A stretch of 9,623 nucleotides of DNA from Bacteroidota bacterium (GTDB taxonomy: Bacteria; Bacteroidota; Ignavibacteria; UBA10030), in contig JALONE010000031.1 of assembly GCA_025455125.1 (NCBI GenBank), forward strand, positions 1-9,623. Reading direction: 5' to 3'. The notes under the pieces were generated by a model. It saw only the letters and a program-made list of their open reading frames with translations. It searched no databases and was not told the origin of the DNA. The number at the start of each line of letters is the position of its first letter. The stretch's first letter is position 1. Shown piece by piece: positions 1 to 5,951 of this stretch. Made by a program: the position numbers and the translations under genes.

Positions 1-392
1 AGCTCACGCAAGATCGGCTTGAAGTCGTTCCCTCCGTGACTGTTGATGATGACGAGCTTCCGCAAGCCTTGACGGTGCGTAGAGTCGACGATATCTGCGA
101 GAACCAGCCGCTGCGTACTCGGATTCATGTTGATCGTCAGGGGAATGTCGAGCTGCCCGGTGTTAACGCCGAACGGGATCGTCGGCAGCACGACCACGCG
201 CGCGGAGTGTTCGTACGCGATTCGCGCGGATTCCGCCGCGATCCAGTCCGACTCGATGATGTCGGTGCCGTACGGCAGATGCAGATTGTGCGCTTCGGTT
301 GCGCCCCAGGGGAGAACGGCGACTTCAAAACGCCGGGAGCGGACTTCGGACCACGGAAGTTCGGAAAGGACGTATGGACGGGGATGGGGCAT
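1..392 (-). CDS. Creatininase-family amidohydrolase, 3' end cut by the left edge
   Basis: About 130 residues are visible from the ATG at 392, and the C-terminal half lies outside the window. The fold family is creatinine amidohydrolase (creatininase, and the related formamide hydrolases of riboflavin/F420 and mycofactocin metabolism), which are metal-dependent amidases in the cytoplasm. The sequence shows the family signature GATEAHNLHLPYGTD at residues 30-44. By family knowledge its Glu33, His35 and Asp44 are metal ligands. A second motif, NSHGGND, lies at 117-123 and its His119 is a further ligand. The substrate cannot be told from this half. The gene lies 86 bases downstream of dmsC, separated by a heptad repeat. 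No Shine-Dalgarno sequence precedes the ATG, and an in-frame TTG four codons upstream is an unlikely alternative. The family assignment is firm; the specific activity is unknown. Confidence 0.85.
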   Translation of the reverse strand, partial: MPHPRPYVLSELPWSEVRSRRFEVAVLPWGATEAHNLHLPYGTDIIESDWIAAESARIAYEHSARVVVLPTIPFGVNTGQLDIPLTINMNPSTQRLVLADIVDSTHRQGLRKLVIINSHGGNDFKPILRE

Positions 393-437
393 GGGATATG
401 GCAATTGTGAGATGGTGGATGAGGGGGGAGACTGTGT

Positions 438-472
438 GAATTTGTGATTTGGGGATTATTGATTGTTGATTG
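438..472. repeat. Degenerate heptad repeat, copy A
   Basis: On the plus strand GATT recurs at 446, 454, 461 and 468, with AATT at 439, giving spacings of 7, 8, 7 and 7. The block fills the gap between the dmsC stop and the creatininase start. It closely resembles copy D: both share GTGATTTG, then GATTATTGATTG. It is AT-rich compared with the flanking genes. No hairpin or terminator is visible in this gap. Confidence 0.7.
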
Positions 473-478
473 CATCCG

Positions 479-1312
479 TTACAGGCCGATGCGTATTCGG
501 TAATCATAGAACAGCGTGCGTCCGAGGAGTTCGGAGGCGCAGAGCAAGAGCGTGCCGGTGATCCACAGGGCTAATGTCGCCGATGGAATGAACGGCTCAA
601 TGCCGAACAGGATGGCGGCGATGCACAGAAGTCCGGTGCGAAGGATCATGCGCGGGAGCAGATTCCGGTAGAGTGATTCCCATTCCGTTCGCGTTTCCCC
701 CTCCACTTTCGGGCGCCGTGGCACATGGAGAATCATTTGCAGCACCGCGGCGAGCGTGATGATCTCGGAGAGTCCGTGGTCGTCGTACATCGGGGGCGAT
801 TCTGCGAGGATGATCGTTCCCGTCAGACTTCCGCCGAGCAGAATGCTTGTCAGGAGAAACGCAAGAGTCGTTCGCACGGAATTCCATGCCGGATGTGTCT
901 CGAGACGATAGACATTGCTGATGGCAACGATGAGCAACGCTCCGATCGCTGATGCAAAAAGAACGAAATATGGGTGGAGCAGGGATGCTGATGCGGTCCA
1001 GTGTCCGAGGGCGACAAATCCTCCCGCGATGGCGAATGCTGCGAAGAGGATGATTTCCCTGCTCAGCCAGGAGGTCCGAAGGTTCGACACGGCAAGCCAC
1101 GCGTTGCGCGGTGATCCGAGATGCGCGAGCGAACTAATCGCCGCAACCGCTATCGCCCCGCCAAGCACGATCACGGGGAATGCGACGGCGATCTCCGCCG
1201 GTCCATGGCCAAGCGGAGACAAGGCCTTATAGATCAGTTCCATGGTCCAGAACCCGCCGACGGCGGTTTGCGTCAGCAGGGTGAACGCAACGAGAGAACG
1301 CTCGTTCTTCAT
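479..1312 (-). CDS. dmsC: DmsC-like membrane anchor of a DMSO-reductase-family enzyme
   Basis: This 277-residue integral membrane protein, close to the 287 of E. coli DmsC, would anchor the complex and oxidise menaquinol, handing electrons to DmsB. About eight hydrophobic segments are visible, near residues 8-28, 41-62, 85-103, 112-135, 147-170, 181-197, 221-240 and 243-263. The motif LAHLGSPRNA (62-71) contains His64, which matches the quinol-site His65 of E. coli DmsC. The pieces VYRLETHPAWNSVRT and the C-terminal ELLGRTLFYDYRI are also characteristic of DmsC. Its ATG shares one base with the dmsB stop (TGATG), so translation is probably coupled, and a good AAGGAGA lies four bases upstream. 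The reading frame is intact, unlike that of dmsB before it. Confidence 0.9.
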   Translation of the reverse strand: MKNERSLVAFTLLTQTAVGGFWTMELIYKALSPLGHGPAEIAVAFPVIVLGGAIAVAAISSLAHLGSPRNAWLAVSNLRTSWLSREIILFAAFAIAGGFVALGHWTASASLLHPYFVLFASAIGALLIVAISNVYRLETHPAWNSVRTTLAFLLTSILLGGSLTGTIILAESPPMYDDHGLSEIITLAAVLQMILHVPRRPKVEGETRTEWESLYRNLLPRMILRTGLLCIAAILFGIEPFIPSATLALWITGTLLLCASELLGRTLFYDYRIRIGL

Positions 1313-1888
1313 CAGTTCTCCTTCAATGGTCCGGTGAGGACGGCTTCATGTTCGTCAAGCGTTATTGCTGATCGATGAGACGCCGTGATCATCGAGGGGC
1401 TGGTCAGGCCCTCATTTGGCAACGGGTAGGTGATGGCGTTGTGTGGATATCGTACACGCAGATCGTCCAGGTCGCCGAAATCCAGGGCCCGCATCGGACA
1501 CGCAGCGACGCACACAGGGGGACGATCTTGCTTCACGTCCTCCGCACAGAAGGTGCATTTCGTCATCCGGCCCGCCGTCTCATCGAATTGCAGCGCGCCG
1601 TACGGACATGCCCAACTGCAGTACTGGCAGCCCATGCAACGCTCAGGATCGATCAACACGATCCCGTCCGAGCGCTTTCCGATGGCCTGTGTCGGGCAGG
1701 CGTACATGCAGGCAGGCTCCTCGCAATGATTGCAGGCGATGGAGAGATGATAGGCGACGACGGAATGTTGCCACGCGTCTCCTTCCCGATTCCACGAGCC
1801 GCCCGCGACCTCATAGACCCGTCTCCAAACAGCCAGAGCAGGCGTCGCTGTCGAAGAAAAAAGCGTATTGTCGGACGCCATTCTTCAT
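1312..1888 (-). pseudogene. dmsB: DmsB-like four-cluster ferredoxin subunit, frameshifted with an internal deletion
   Basis: Intact DmsB (about 205 residues) carries four [4Fe-4S] clusters between DmsA and DmsC. Here the ATG at 1888 overlaps the dmsA stop (ATGA) and opens a correct DmsB N-terminus, RQYAFFFDSDACSGC. The frame then ends at a TGA at 1813-1811. DmsB resumes one frame over at VWRRVYEVAGGSW (Trp codon at 1827) and stays open to 1312. Compared with E. coli DmsB as I recall it, about 18 residues with two cluster-ligating cysteines are absent at the join (about 1824-1840). The downstream part keeps three intact Cys groups: CNHCEEPACMYAC, CMGCQYCSWAC and CTFC...CVAAC. A second ATG at 1881, seven bases inside the gene, opens the downstream frame directly and would give a 189-residue protein with 12 of the usual 16 cysteines. 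It could be a real lesion, a variant still partly expressed, or an assembly error. Confidence 0.8.
1317..1323 (-). promoter_or_regulatory. Shine-Dalgarno sequence of dmsC
   Basis: AAGGAGA lies inside the last codons of dmsB, four bases before the dmsC ATG. It supports the chosen start and suggests that dmsC can be translated even if dmsB translation is impaired. Confidence 0.7.
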
Positions 1889-4206
1889 GCGATCCGTTCC
1901 ACCTGAACCATGATCGTATGCTGTGCATTCCCGAACGCAAGAGGTGTCCATCGGTCGGAGGTCAACACGTTCACTGAGCCACGCTGATCCGTGCCGGCCG
2001 CGTCGGGTTTCCACCATGCGCCTTCCGGGAGATCGACGACGCCGGGCATGATACGGGGTGAAACCATGCATGTACAGATCGTTGCCCCACGGTCGTTGAA
2101 GATGCGGACTTTATCGCCGGATGCAATCCCGCGTTCGTGTGCATCGATGGGATTCACCAACAAGCGCTGAGGAAATGCCTCCGCCAACCAATCGTTGTTG
2201 TCGTGCGTTGAATGTACGCGGTGGAGGGTGTGGTGGCCAATGGCTTGGAGTGGGAAACGGGCATCCGCGCCCTCGAATGGATGTTCCCATTCCTCGAGAT
2301 ACTTGGGGACGGGAGGATTCTCGGTAGGATTTCCAATCTGAGCGATCTCCTGCGAGAAGATCTCGATCTTGCGGGAGGGTGTGCTGAGCGGATGCGCCTT
2401 CGGGTCTGCACGGAAGTCTTCGAATGCGATGGCCGGCTGATGCACTTCTCGTGCAAAGACTCCCCGGTTCGAGCGTTCGAATTCATCCAGCGATGGGAGA
2501 TCGTGAAAGCGTTCGCGCCGAAAGAGGTCGAGAGCCCATTCCGTCCATCCGCGCTCGTCCCGTCCTTCGGTGTATGCGTCGCCGACTCCGAGTCGTTGCG
2601 CGATCTCCGCACAGATGCGAAAGTCGCTCTTGGTCTCGCCGAGCGGCTCGACAAGCTTTGGCATCAGCAGAACCTCGTCGCCGTATTTCCATCCGTCCTC
2701 GATGCCCCATGTTTCAAACTGGGTGCAGGCTGGAAGCACGATGTCGGCGAAGCGGGCTGTGGGAGTAAGGAAGTTGTCCTGGACGATGATACATTCCACC
2801 AGGCGCTCGTCCGACAGGATCCTCGCCGTTCGATTGATGTTGGAATGTTGGTTGATGAGACAATTGGAGGCGACCGCGTAGATGAGCTTGATGTTGGTCG
2901 TGAGACGTTCGACGCCGCGGAGGCCTTCCGCCGCTGAGAGTTCTGTGCCGCGTGTGACCGCTTCCGTCCAAAGAAATGTTGGTATTTCTGCGTTGATCGG
3001 GTTCGGGCCGGCAGGAAATACCGTCCACTTGGCGCCACCATCCGGCGCTTGCAGCGCCATGCCGCTCGCCCAGCCCCCCGGAATACCGACGTTTCCCGTG
3101 ATGGCGGCCAGCACGCATCCGGCGCGGACCGCCTGCTCACCGTACGCCCGCCGCTGCATGCCGTATCCTTGATAGAGCATGGCCGGCTTCGTCGTCGCAT
3201 ATTCCCGCGCGATGCGTGCGATGGTGGCGCGAGGCACAGCGGTGATGCGTTCGGCCCATTCCGGCGTCTTGGGAATTCCATCCCTCGTGCCAAGGATGTA
3301 CTCAGCGAAGGATTCCTCCCCCTCGTGTCCGAAGGGCATCTGCGTGCCGTCGAAGCCGCTGCAGTGCGTTCGAACAAACTCGCGGTCATATAAGTGCTCG
3401 GTCAGCATGACGTACGCCATCGCATTCATCATGGCGACATCGGTTCCCGGACGGATCGGGACCCATTCGTCCGCCAACGCGATCGCGCTCGGCGTCATTC
3501 GCGGATCGATGCAGACGATCCATGCGCCCCGCTCCCGCGCGAGTTTGAGGAAGAACTCGCTGTTAGTTCCGTCCCGCATCTCGCACGGATTCCATCCCCA
3601 CATCAGCACGTAGCGTGTGTTCAGCCAGTCCTGCCGCTGATTACCGGTGATCTCGGTGCCGAAGACGGTCGGCGTTGCCCGGCTGATCGCGGCCCAGCTA
3701 TAATTATTGTAGAATCCGAGGCATCCACCGAAGAGATGAAAGAGCCGCCGGGCGGTTTGGGGACCGTTCGTTTGGTTGTAGCTTCCCGTGCCGTATGGAA
3801 TATAGAGTGCTTCGTTTCCGTATGTCTGCTTGATGCGCGTCAGTTCCTGTGCAACGAACTCGATGGCTTCGTCCCATGAAATGCGCGCGAATGAACCCGA
3901 ACCCCGCCGCCCGGTTCGTTTGAGCGGAAACTGCAATCGGTCTGGATGATATTGTCGCCGGAGATATGCACGTCCGCGCGGACAAGCACGCAATGCAGGA
4001 GCGGCGACGGAATCAGGACGATCGTCAGTGTCAAGCCGGACAATGCGGCCGTCCTTGATGTGAGCGGCCAAAAGACAACGACCGCCGCAGTTGTGCGCAG
4101 GACACCCGACGCGCACGATGCGGTCGTAGGATGGGGGGACGGGAGCGAGTGCCTCGGGTGAGGGACCGGCGAAGTACCGTTTCAATGTCTGACGATCAAA
4201 GGACAT
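1885..4206 (-). CDS. dmsA: DmsA-like molybdopterin oxidoreductase, catalytic subunit without Tat leader
   Basis: This 773-residue enzyme belongs to the DMSO-reductase family and uses a bis-MGD molybdenum cofactor to reduce an S- or N-oxide-type substrate. The N-terminal [4Fe-4S] site is CPAHNCGGRC at 35-44 (Cys35, 40, 44) plus Cys75 in LRACPRGRAYLRR. Next come NPDRL-like YHPDRLQFPLKR (86-97) and FARISWDEA. Ser170 in NNYSW aligns with the Mo-ligand Ser of DmsA. VCIDPRMTPSA and EWVPIRPGTDVAMMNAMAYVM (about 231-267), GNVGIPGG and the C-terminal dinucleotide-binding domain (about 650-770) complete the fold. The best match is DmsA/YnfE. The oddity is the N-terminus MSFDRQTLKRYFAGPSPE, which has no twin arginine and no hydrophobic stretch, and an in-frame TGA three codons before the ATG rules out a longer form. 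The complex may therefore be cytoplasmic. The substrate is not determinable. Confidence 0.92.
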   Translation of the reverse strand: MSFDRQTLKRYFAGPSPEALAPVPPSYDRIVRVGCPAHNCGGRCLLAAHIKDGRIVRLDTDDRPDSVAAPALRACPRGRAYLRRQYHPDRLQFPLKRTGRRGSGSFARISWDEAIEFVAQELTRIKQTYGNEALYIPYGTGSYNQTNGPQTARRLFHLFGGCLGFYNNYSWAAISRATPTVFGTEITGNQRQDWLNTRYVLMWGWNPCEMRDGTNSEFFLKLARERGAWIVCIDPRMTPSAIALADEWVPIRPGTDVAMMNAMAYVMLTEHLYDREFVRTHCSGFDGTQMPFGHEGEESFAEYILGTRDGIPKTPEWAERITAVPRATIARIAREYATTKPAMLYQGYGMQRRAYGEQAVRAGCVLAAITGNVGIPGGWASGMALQAPDGGAKWTVFPAGPNPINAEIPTFLWTEAVTRGTELSAAEGLRGVERLTTNIKLIYAVASNCLINQHSNINRTARILSDERLVECIIVQDNFLTPTARFADIVLPACTQFETWGIEDGWKYGDEVLLMPKLVEPLGETKSDFRICAEIAQRLGVGDAYTEGRDERGWTEWALDLFRRERFHDLPSLDEFERSNRGVFAREVHQPAIAFEDFRADPKAHPLSTPSRKIEIFSQEIAQIGNPTENPPVPKYLEEWEHPFEGADARFPLQAIGHHTLHRVHSTHDNNDWLAEAFPQRLLVNPIDAHERGIASGDKVRIFNDRGATICTCMVSPRIMPGVVDLPEGAWWKPDAAGTDQRGSVNVLTSDRWTPLAFGNAQHTIMVQVERIA

Positions 4207-4212
4207 CGGGCG

Positions 4213-4461
4213 TCACGCTCCCACGCTCTTGCGAAGCCGGGACTTGGTCGCGGGGGAGAGCTTTTGCCAATGAACGCCCTCAATGGCGGCCTCAAGCGAA
4301 TACAACAGATTCAGGCTGGGACGAAGGCCGAGCGCGCGAACGGCGAGATACGCTTCGACCGAACCGATGCGTTGCAGATCGGCAAGTGAGTGTACGCCGA
4401 TGGCGGCAAGCCACTCCCGCGATACAGGTCCAAGGTTGGGGAAATCGTGTGGAGTCGGCAT
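4213..4461 (-). CDS. Stand-alone TfoX C-terminal-domain protein
   Basis: This 82-residue protein matches the TfoX/Sxy C-terminal domain, a helix-hairpin-helix-like module. DFPNLGPVSREWLAAIGVHSLADLQRIGSVEAYL at the start and PSLNLLYSLEAAIEGVHWQKLS (about 48-69) are its hallmark segments. The N-terminal TfoX domain is absent. In the full protein the family is known for competence and CRP-dependent regulation; the role of the isolated domain is unknown to me. The ATG is six bases after the lipoprotein stop, with no clear Shine-Dalgarno sequence, suggesting coupled translation. The gene ends seven bases before the dmsA ATG and in the same reading frame, so the pair is separated only by TGA and two codons. 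It probably belongs to the dms transcript. A regulatory or DNA/RNA-binding role is conjecture. Confidence 0.8.
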   Translation of the reverse strand: MPTPHDFPNLGPVSREWLAAIGVHSLADLQRIGSVEAYLAVRALGLRPSLNLLYSLEAAIEGVHWQKLSPATKSRLRKSVGA

Positions 4462-4467
4462 CTGACT

Positions 4468-5061
4468 TTAGAAAGTGAATTGGATGCCGACGCCGCCCAG
4501 GAAGAGCGGTTCACTCCCGCGGAAGAAGAATGCATTTCCTTCAAGGAGAACCTTGAAGTCCTCATTCCCCAACCAGACGCCTGCCACAGCGGCAGGACCG
4601 AGCCATCCTGAACCTGTGAACGTCAGACTGCCGAGGATGTCAGCGGATCCTTCGGTCCAGAAGTAAATTCCCTTGCCGCCGACGTACCAGTTCTCTCCAC
4701 CGACGAGAAGCATCGGATACAATCCGTAGGAACTGCTGCTGACGGCGTCGGATTCCTCCTCATTCTTCATGTAGGAGAATCCCAGGTCGCCAGCGACGAC
4801 GAGCGGACCGTCGGTCAGCTGAACTTTGGTGTCTGCGAAGATGAGTCGGGGGAGAGCGACCTTCAGCCCCGCGTCAACATTCTTCACGACGCCCACGCGG
4901 CCGCCCACCTCGAACATCGCTCCCTGACCAACCGCCGCACCGACGCCAACCGATACATCGCCGGGGGAAAGGGTCTCAGGAGTTTGGAGGGTTGTGTAGG
5001 AGATGCAGCCGGGAAGGAACGCGAACAACAGAAGGAGGAACAAGAGCGGAGCGCGTTTCAT
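4468..5061 (-). CDS. Outer-membrane lipoprotein, probably a small beta-barrel
   Basis: The protein has 197 residues. A signal peptide with a typical lipobox, FLPGC with Cys19 as the lipidated residue, shows export and lipidation. The mature part alternates short hydrophobic and glycine-rich strands (VSVGVGAAVGQG, GGRVGVVKNVDAGLKVAL, VVAGDLGFSYM, LFLGGVGIQFTF) and ends in an aromatic residue, as outer-membrane barrels do. An acidic, serine-rich stretch near the middle (NEEESDAVSSSS) looks like a surface loop. I do not recognise a named family; it resembles the many uncharacterised 'outer membrane beta-barrel' proteins. A strong GGAGGT lies three bases before the ATG, making this a well-translated gene and a plausible first cistron of the tfoX-C/dms group. 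A link to the reductase is only by position. Confidence 0.75.
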   Translation of the reverse strand: MKRAPLLFLLLLFAFLPGCISYTTLQTPETLSPGDVSVGVGAAVGQGAMFEVGGRVGVVKNVDAGLKVALPRLIFADTKVQLTDGPLVVAGDLGFSYMKNEEESDAVSSSSYGLYPMLLVGGENWYVGGKGIYFWTEGSADILGSLTFTGSGWLGPAAVAGVWLGNEDFKVLLEGNAFFFRGSEPLFLGGVGIQFTF

Positions 5062-5064
5062 ACG

Positions 5065-5070
5065 ACCTCC
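5065..5070 (-). promoter_or_regulatory. Shine-Dalgarno sequence of the lipoprotein gene
   Basis: GGAGGT lies three bases upstream of the ATG at 5061. It is the strongest ribosome-binding site in the window and fixes this start. Confidence 0.7.
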
Positions 5071-5101
5071 GGAAGGAAAATGACATCGTGGATGAAATCT
5101 A

Positions 5102-5659
5102 CTATCGGACGTACATAACCGAATCCGCCATGGTCGTGGTCGTTACGAATTCTCTCGGTTTGGGCACGTGCGGTAGCAATTCGATCAGCTTGCCTTCAAG
5201 TGTGAGGAGTTCTCCGAAGAGTAACTCAGCAGTCACCTTGGTGCGCAACTGCGGCTGAGGTCCCATGGGTGCGGTCAGGTAGAGTCGCGCGTCTGCATGA
5301 CGGACTCGGATACTGTCGTCCAGATAGAAAGAGGATCTAGTCCCCGGACGGATCTTCACCGAGATCATGCATCCGTCCATCTCTCCGTTCAACGAGCAGG
5401 GTTCCCACGAATCCGGAGCAAGCTTCTTCGTGTTTGCCCGAAGGAACTCGGAGACATCCGCACCTTCGATCGGCCACATACCGAGGTGGGAACGATAGAG
5501 AATAGCTGAGCGGATCAACGGTTCCGCCAATTCCGCACAGAGGGTGTACGTCTTTGCCGACAGCGTGGCGCGGATGGAATCAGGAGTCTGACCCTGAGCC
5601 GTTTGCGACCCAGTCAGGAGAACGAGGGTGAGTCCGGCAAGGATCGATCGGGTACGCAT
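5102..5659 (-). CDS. Secreted protein of unknown function
   Basis: The protein has 185 residues from the ATG at 5659, which gives a clean signal peptide: MRTRS, a hydrophobic core (ILAGLTLVLLTG), then a likely cleavage near AQGQ at about residues 26-27. An ATG four codons upstream (5671, MVNT) is equally possible. The open frame continues much further upstream, but that part is arginine/serine-rich shadow sequence overlapping the double-CxxC gene and was rejected. The mature protein is mixed alpha/beta in appearance. It has Cys in YTLCAEL and a pair in WEPCSLNGEMDGC that could form a disulfide, and a C-terminal part rich in short charged strands. I recognise no family. The spacing of 22-34 bases from the preceding small gene and 40 bases to the lipoprotein suggests co-transcription. 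Confidence 0.65.
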   Translation of the reverse strand: MRTRSILAGLTLVLLTGSQTAQGQTPDSIRATLSAKTYTLCAELAEPLIRSAILYRSHLGMWPIEGADVSEFLRANTKKLAPDSWEPCSLNGEMDGCMISVKIRPGTRSSFYLDDSIRVRHADARLYLTAPMGPQPQLRTKVTAELLFGELLTLEGKLIELLPHVPKPREFVTTTTMADSVMYVR

Positions 5660-5693
5660 TGTGTTAACCATGTCTGGGATTTTCGGGGGAAGG

Positions 5694-5894
5694 TCAGTGC
5701 TTGTGGTCGTGGGAATGATGCGGCGCGGGTTTGATCTGTTCCGCATTCGCGAGCTTCCCCGCGAGTTTCTGAGGCGCATGAATGAGCGTCGGCAGGCATT
5801 GCGAGCAGATCCATGCTTCGCTTCCGGCATAACGCAGAGCGATAAGCGGCGTTTCGGATTCAGGACGGCTGCAACTGAGGCAGAATAGAGACAT
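5694..5894 (-). CDS. Small double-CxxC (zinc-ribbon-like) protein with His-rich tail
   Basis: This 66-residue protein has two CxxC knuckles, CLSC (Cys5, Cys8) and CSQC (Cys30, Cys33), 21 residues apart and joined by ETPLIALRYAGSEAWI. This is the layout of a small zinc ribbon. After WICSQCLPTLIH, which carries His39, comes a helix-like stretch and a tail with five histidines in the last eight residues (HHSHDHKH), likely a further metal-binding patch. No signal peptide is present, so it is presumably cytoplasmic. The frame is far more protein-like than the competing arginine-rich frame of the downstream gene across the same bases. The ATG lies directly at the edge of heptad repeat copy B, with no Shine-Dalgarno sequence. 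Its role could be metal handling or nucleic-acid/protein binding; neither is shown. Confidence 0.75.
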   Translation of the reverse strand: MSLFCLSCSRPESETPLIALRYAGSEAWICSQCLPTLIHAPQKLAGKLANAEQIKPAPHHSHDHKH

Positions 5895-5896
5895 GA

Positions 5897-5932
5897 ATAT
5901 TGTCGAATTGTGATTGTTGGATGTTGATTGGG
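5897..5932. repeat. Degenerate heptad repeat, copy B
   Basis: On the plus strand GATT occurs at 5912 and 5926, with partial units at 5906 (AATT) and 5920 (GATG). The register of about 7 bases matches the other copies, but this is the most decayed. It fills most of the 57-base gap between the decarboxylase stop and the small double-CxxC gene, whose start codon it touches. Confidence 0.55.
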
Positions 5933-5951
5933 CCAGCGTAGAACAATGTAC

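Noticed and set aside
393..478. Rho-independent terminator after dmsC
   Set aside because: The gap holds the heptad repeat and a G-rich stretch but no GC-rich hairpin with a T-run in either direction.
2212..2937. Plus-strand open frame of 241 codons and several minus-strand frames inside dmsA
   Set aside because: They are shadows of dmsA, which is continuous and motif-rich over the same bases.
4213..4215. TGA between tfoX-C and dmsA as a selenocysteine codon
   Set aside because: It lies outside any catalytic motif. DmsA-type enzymes use Ser as the Mo ligand, which is present here, and I saw no obvious stem-loop following the TGA.
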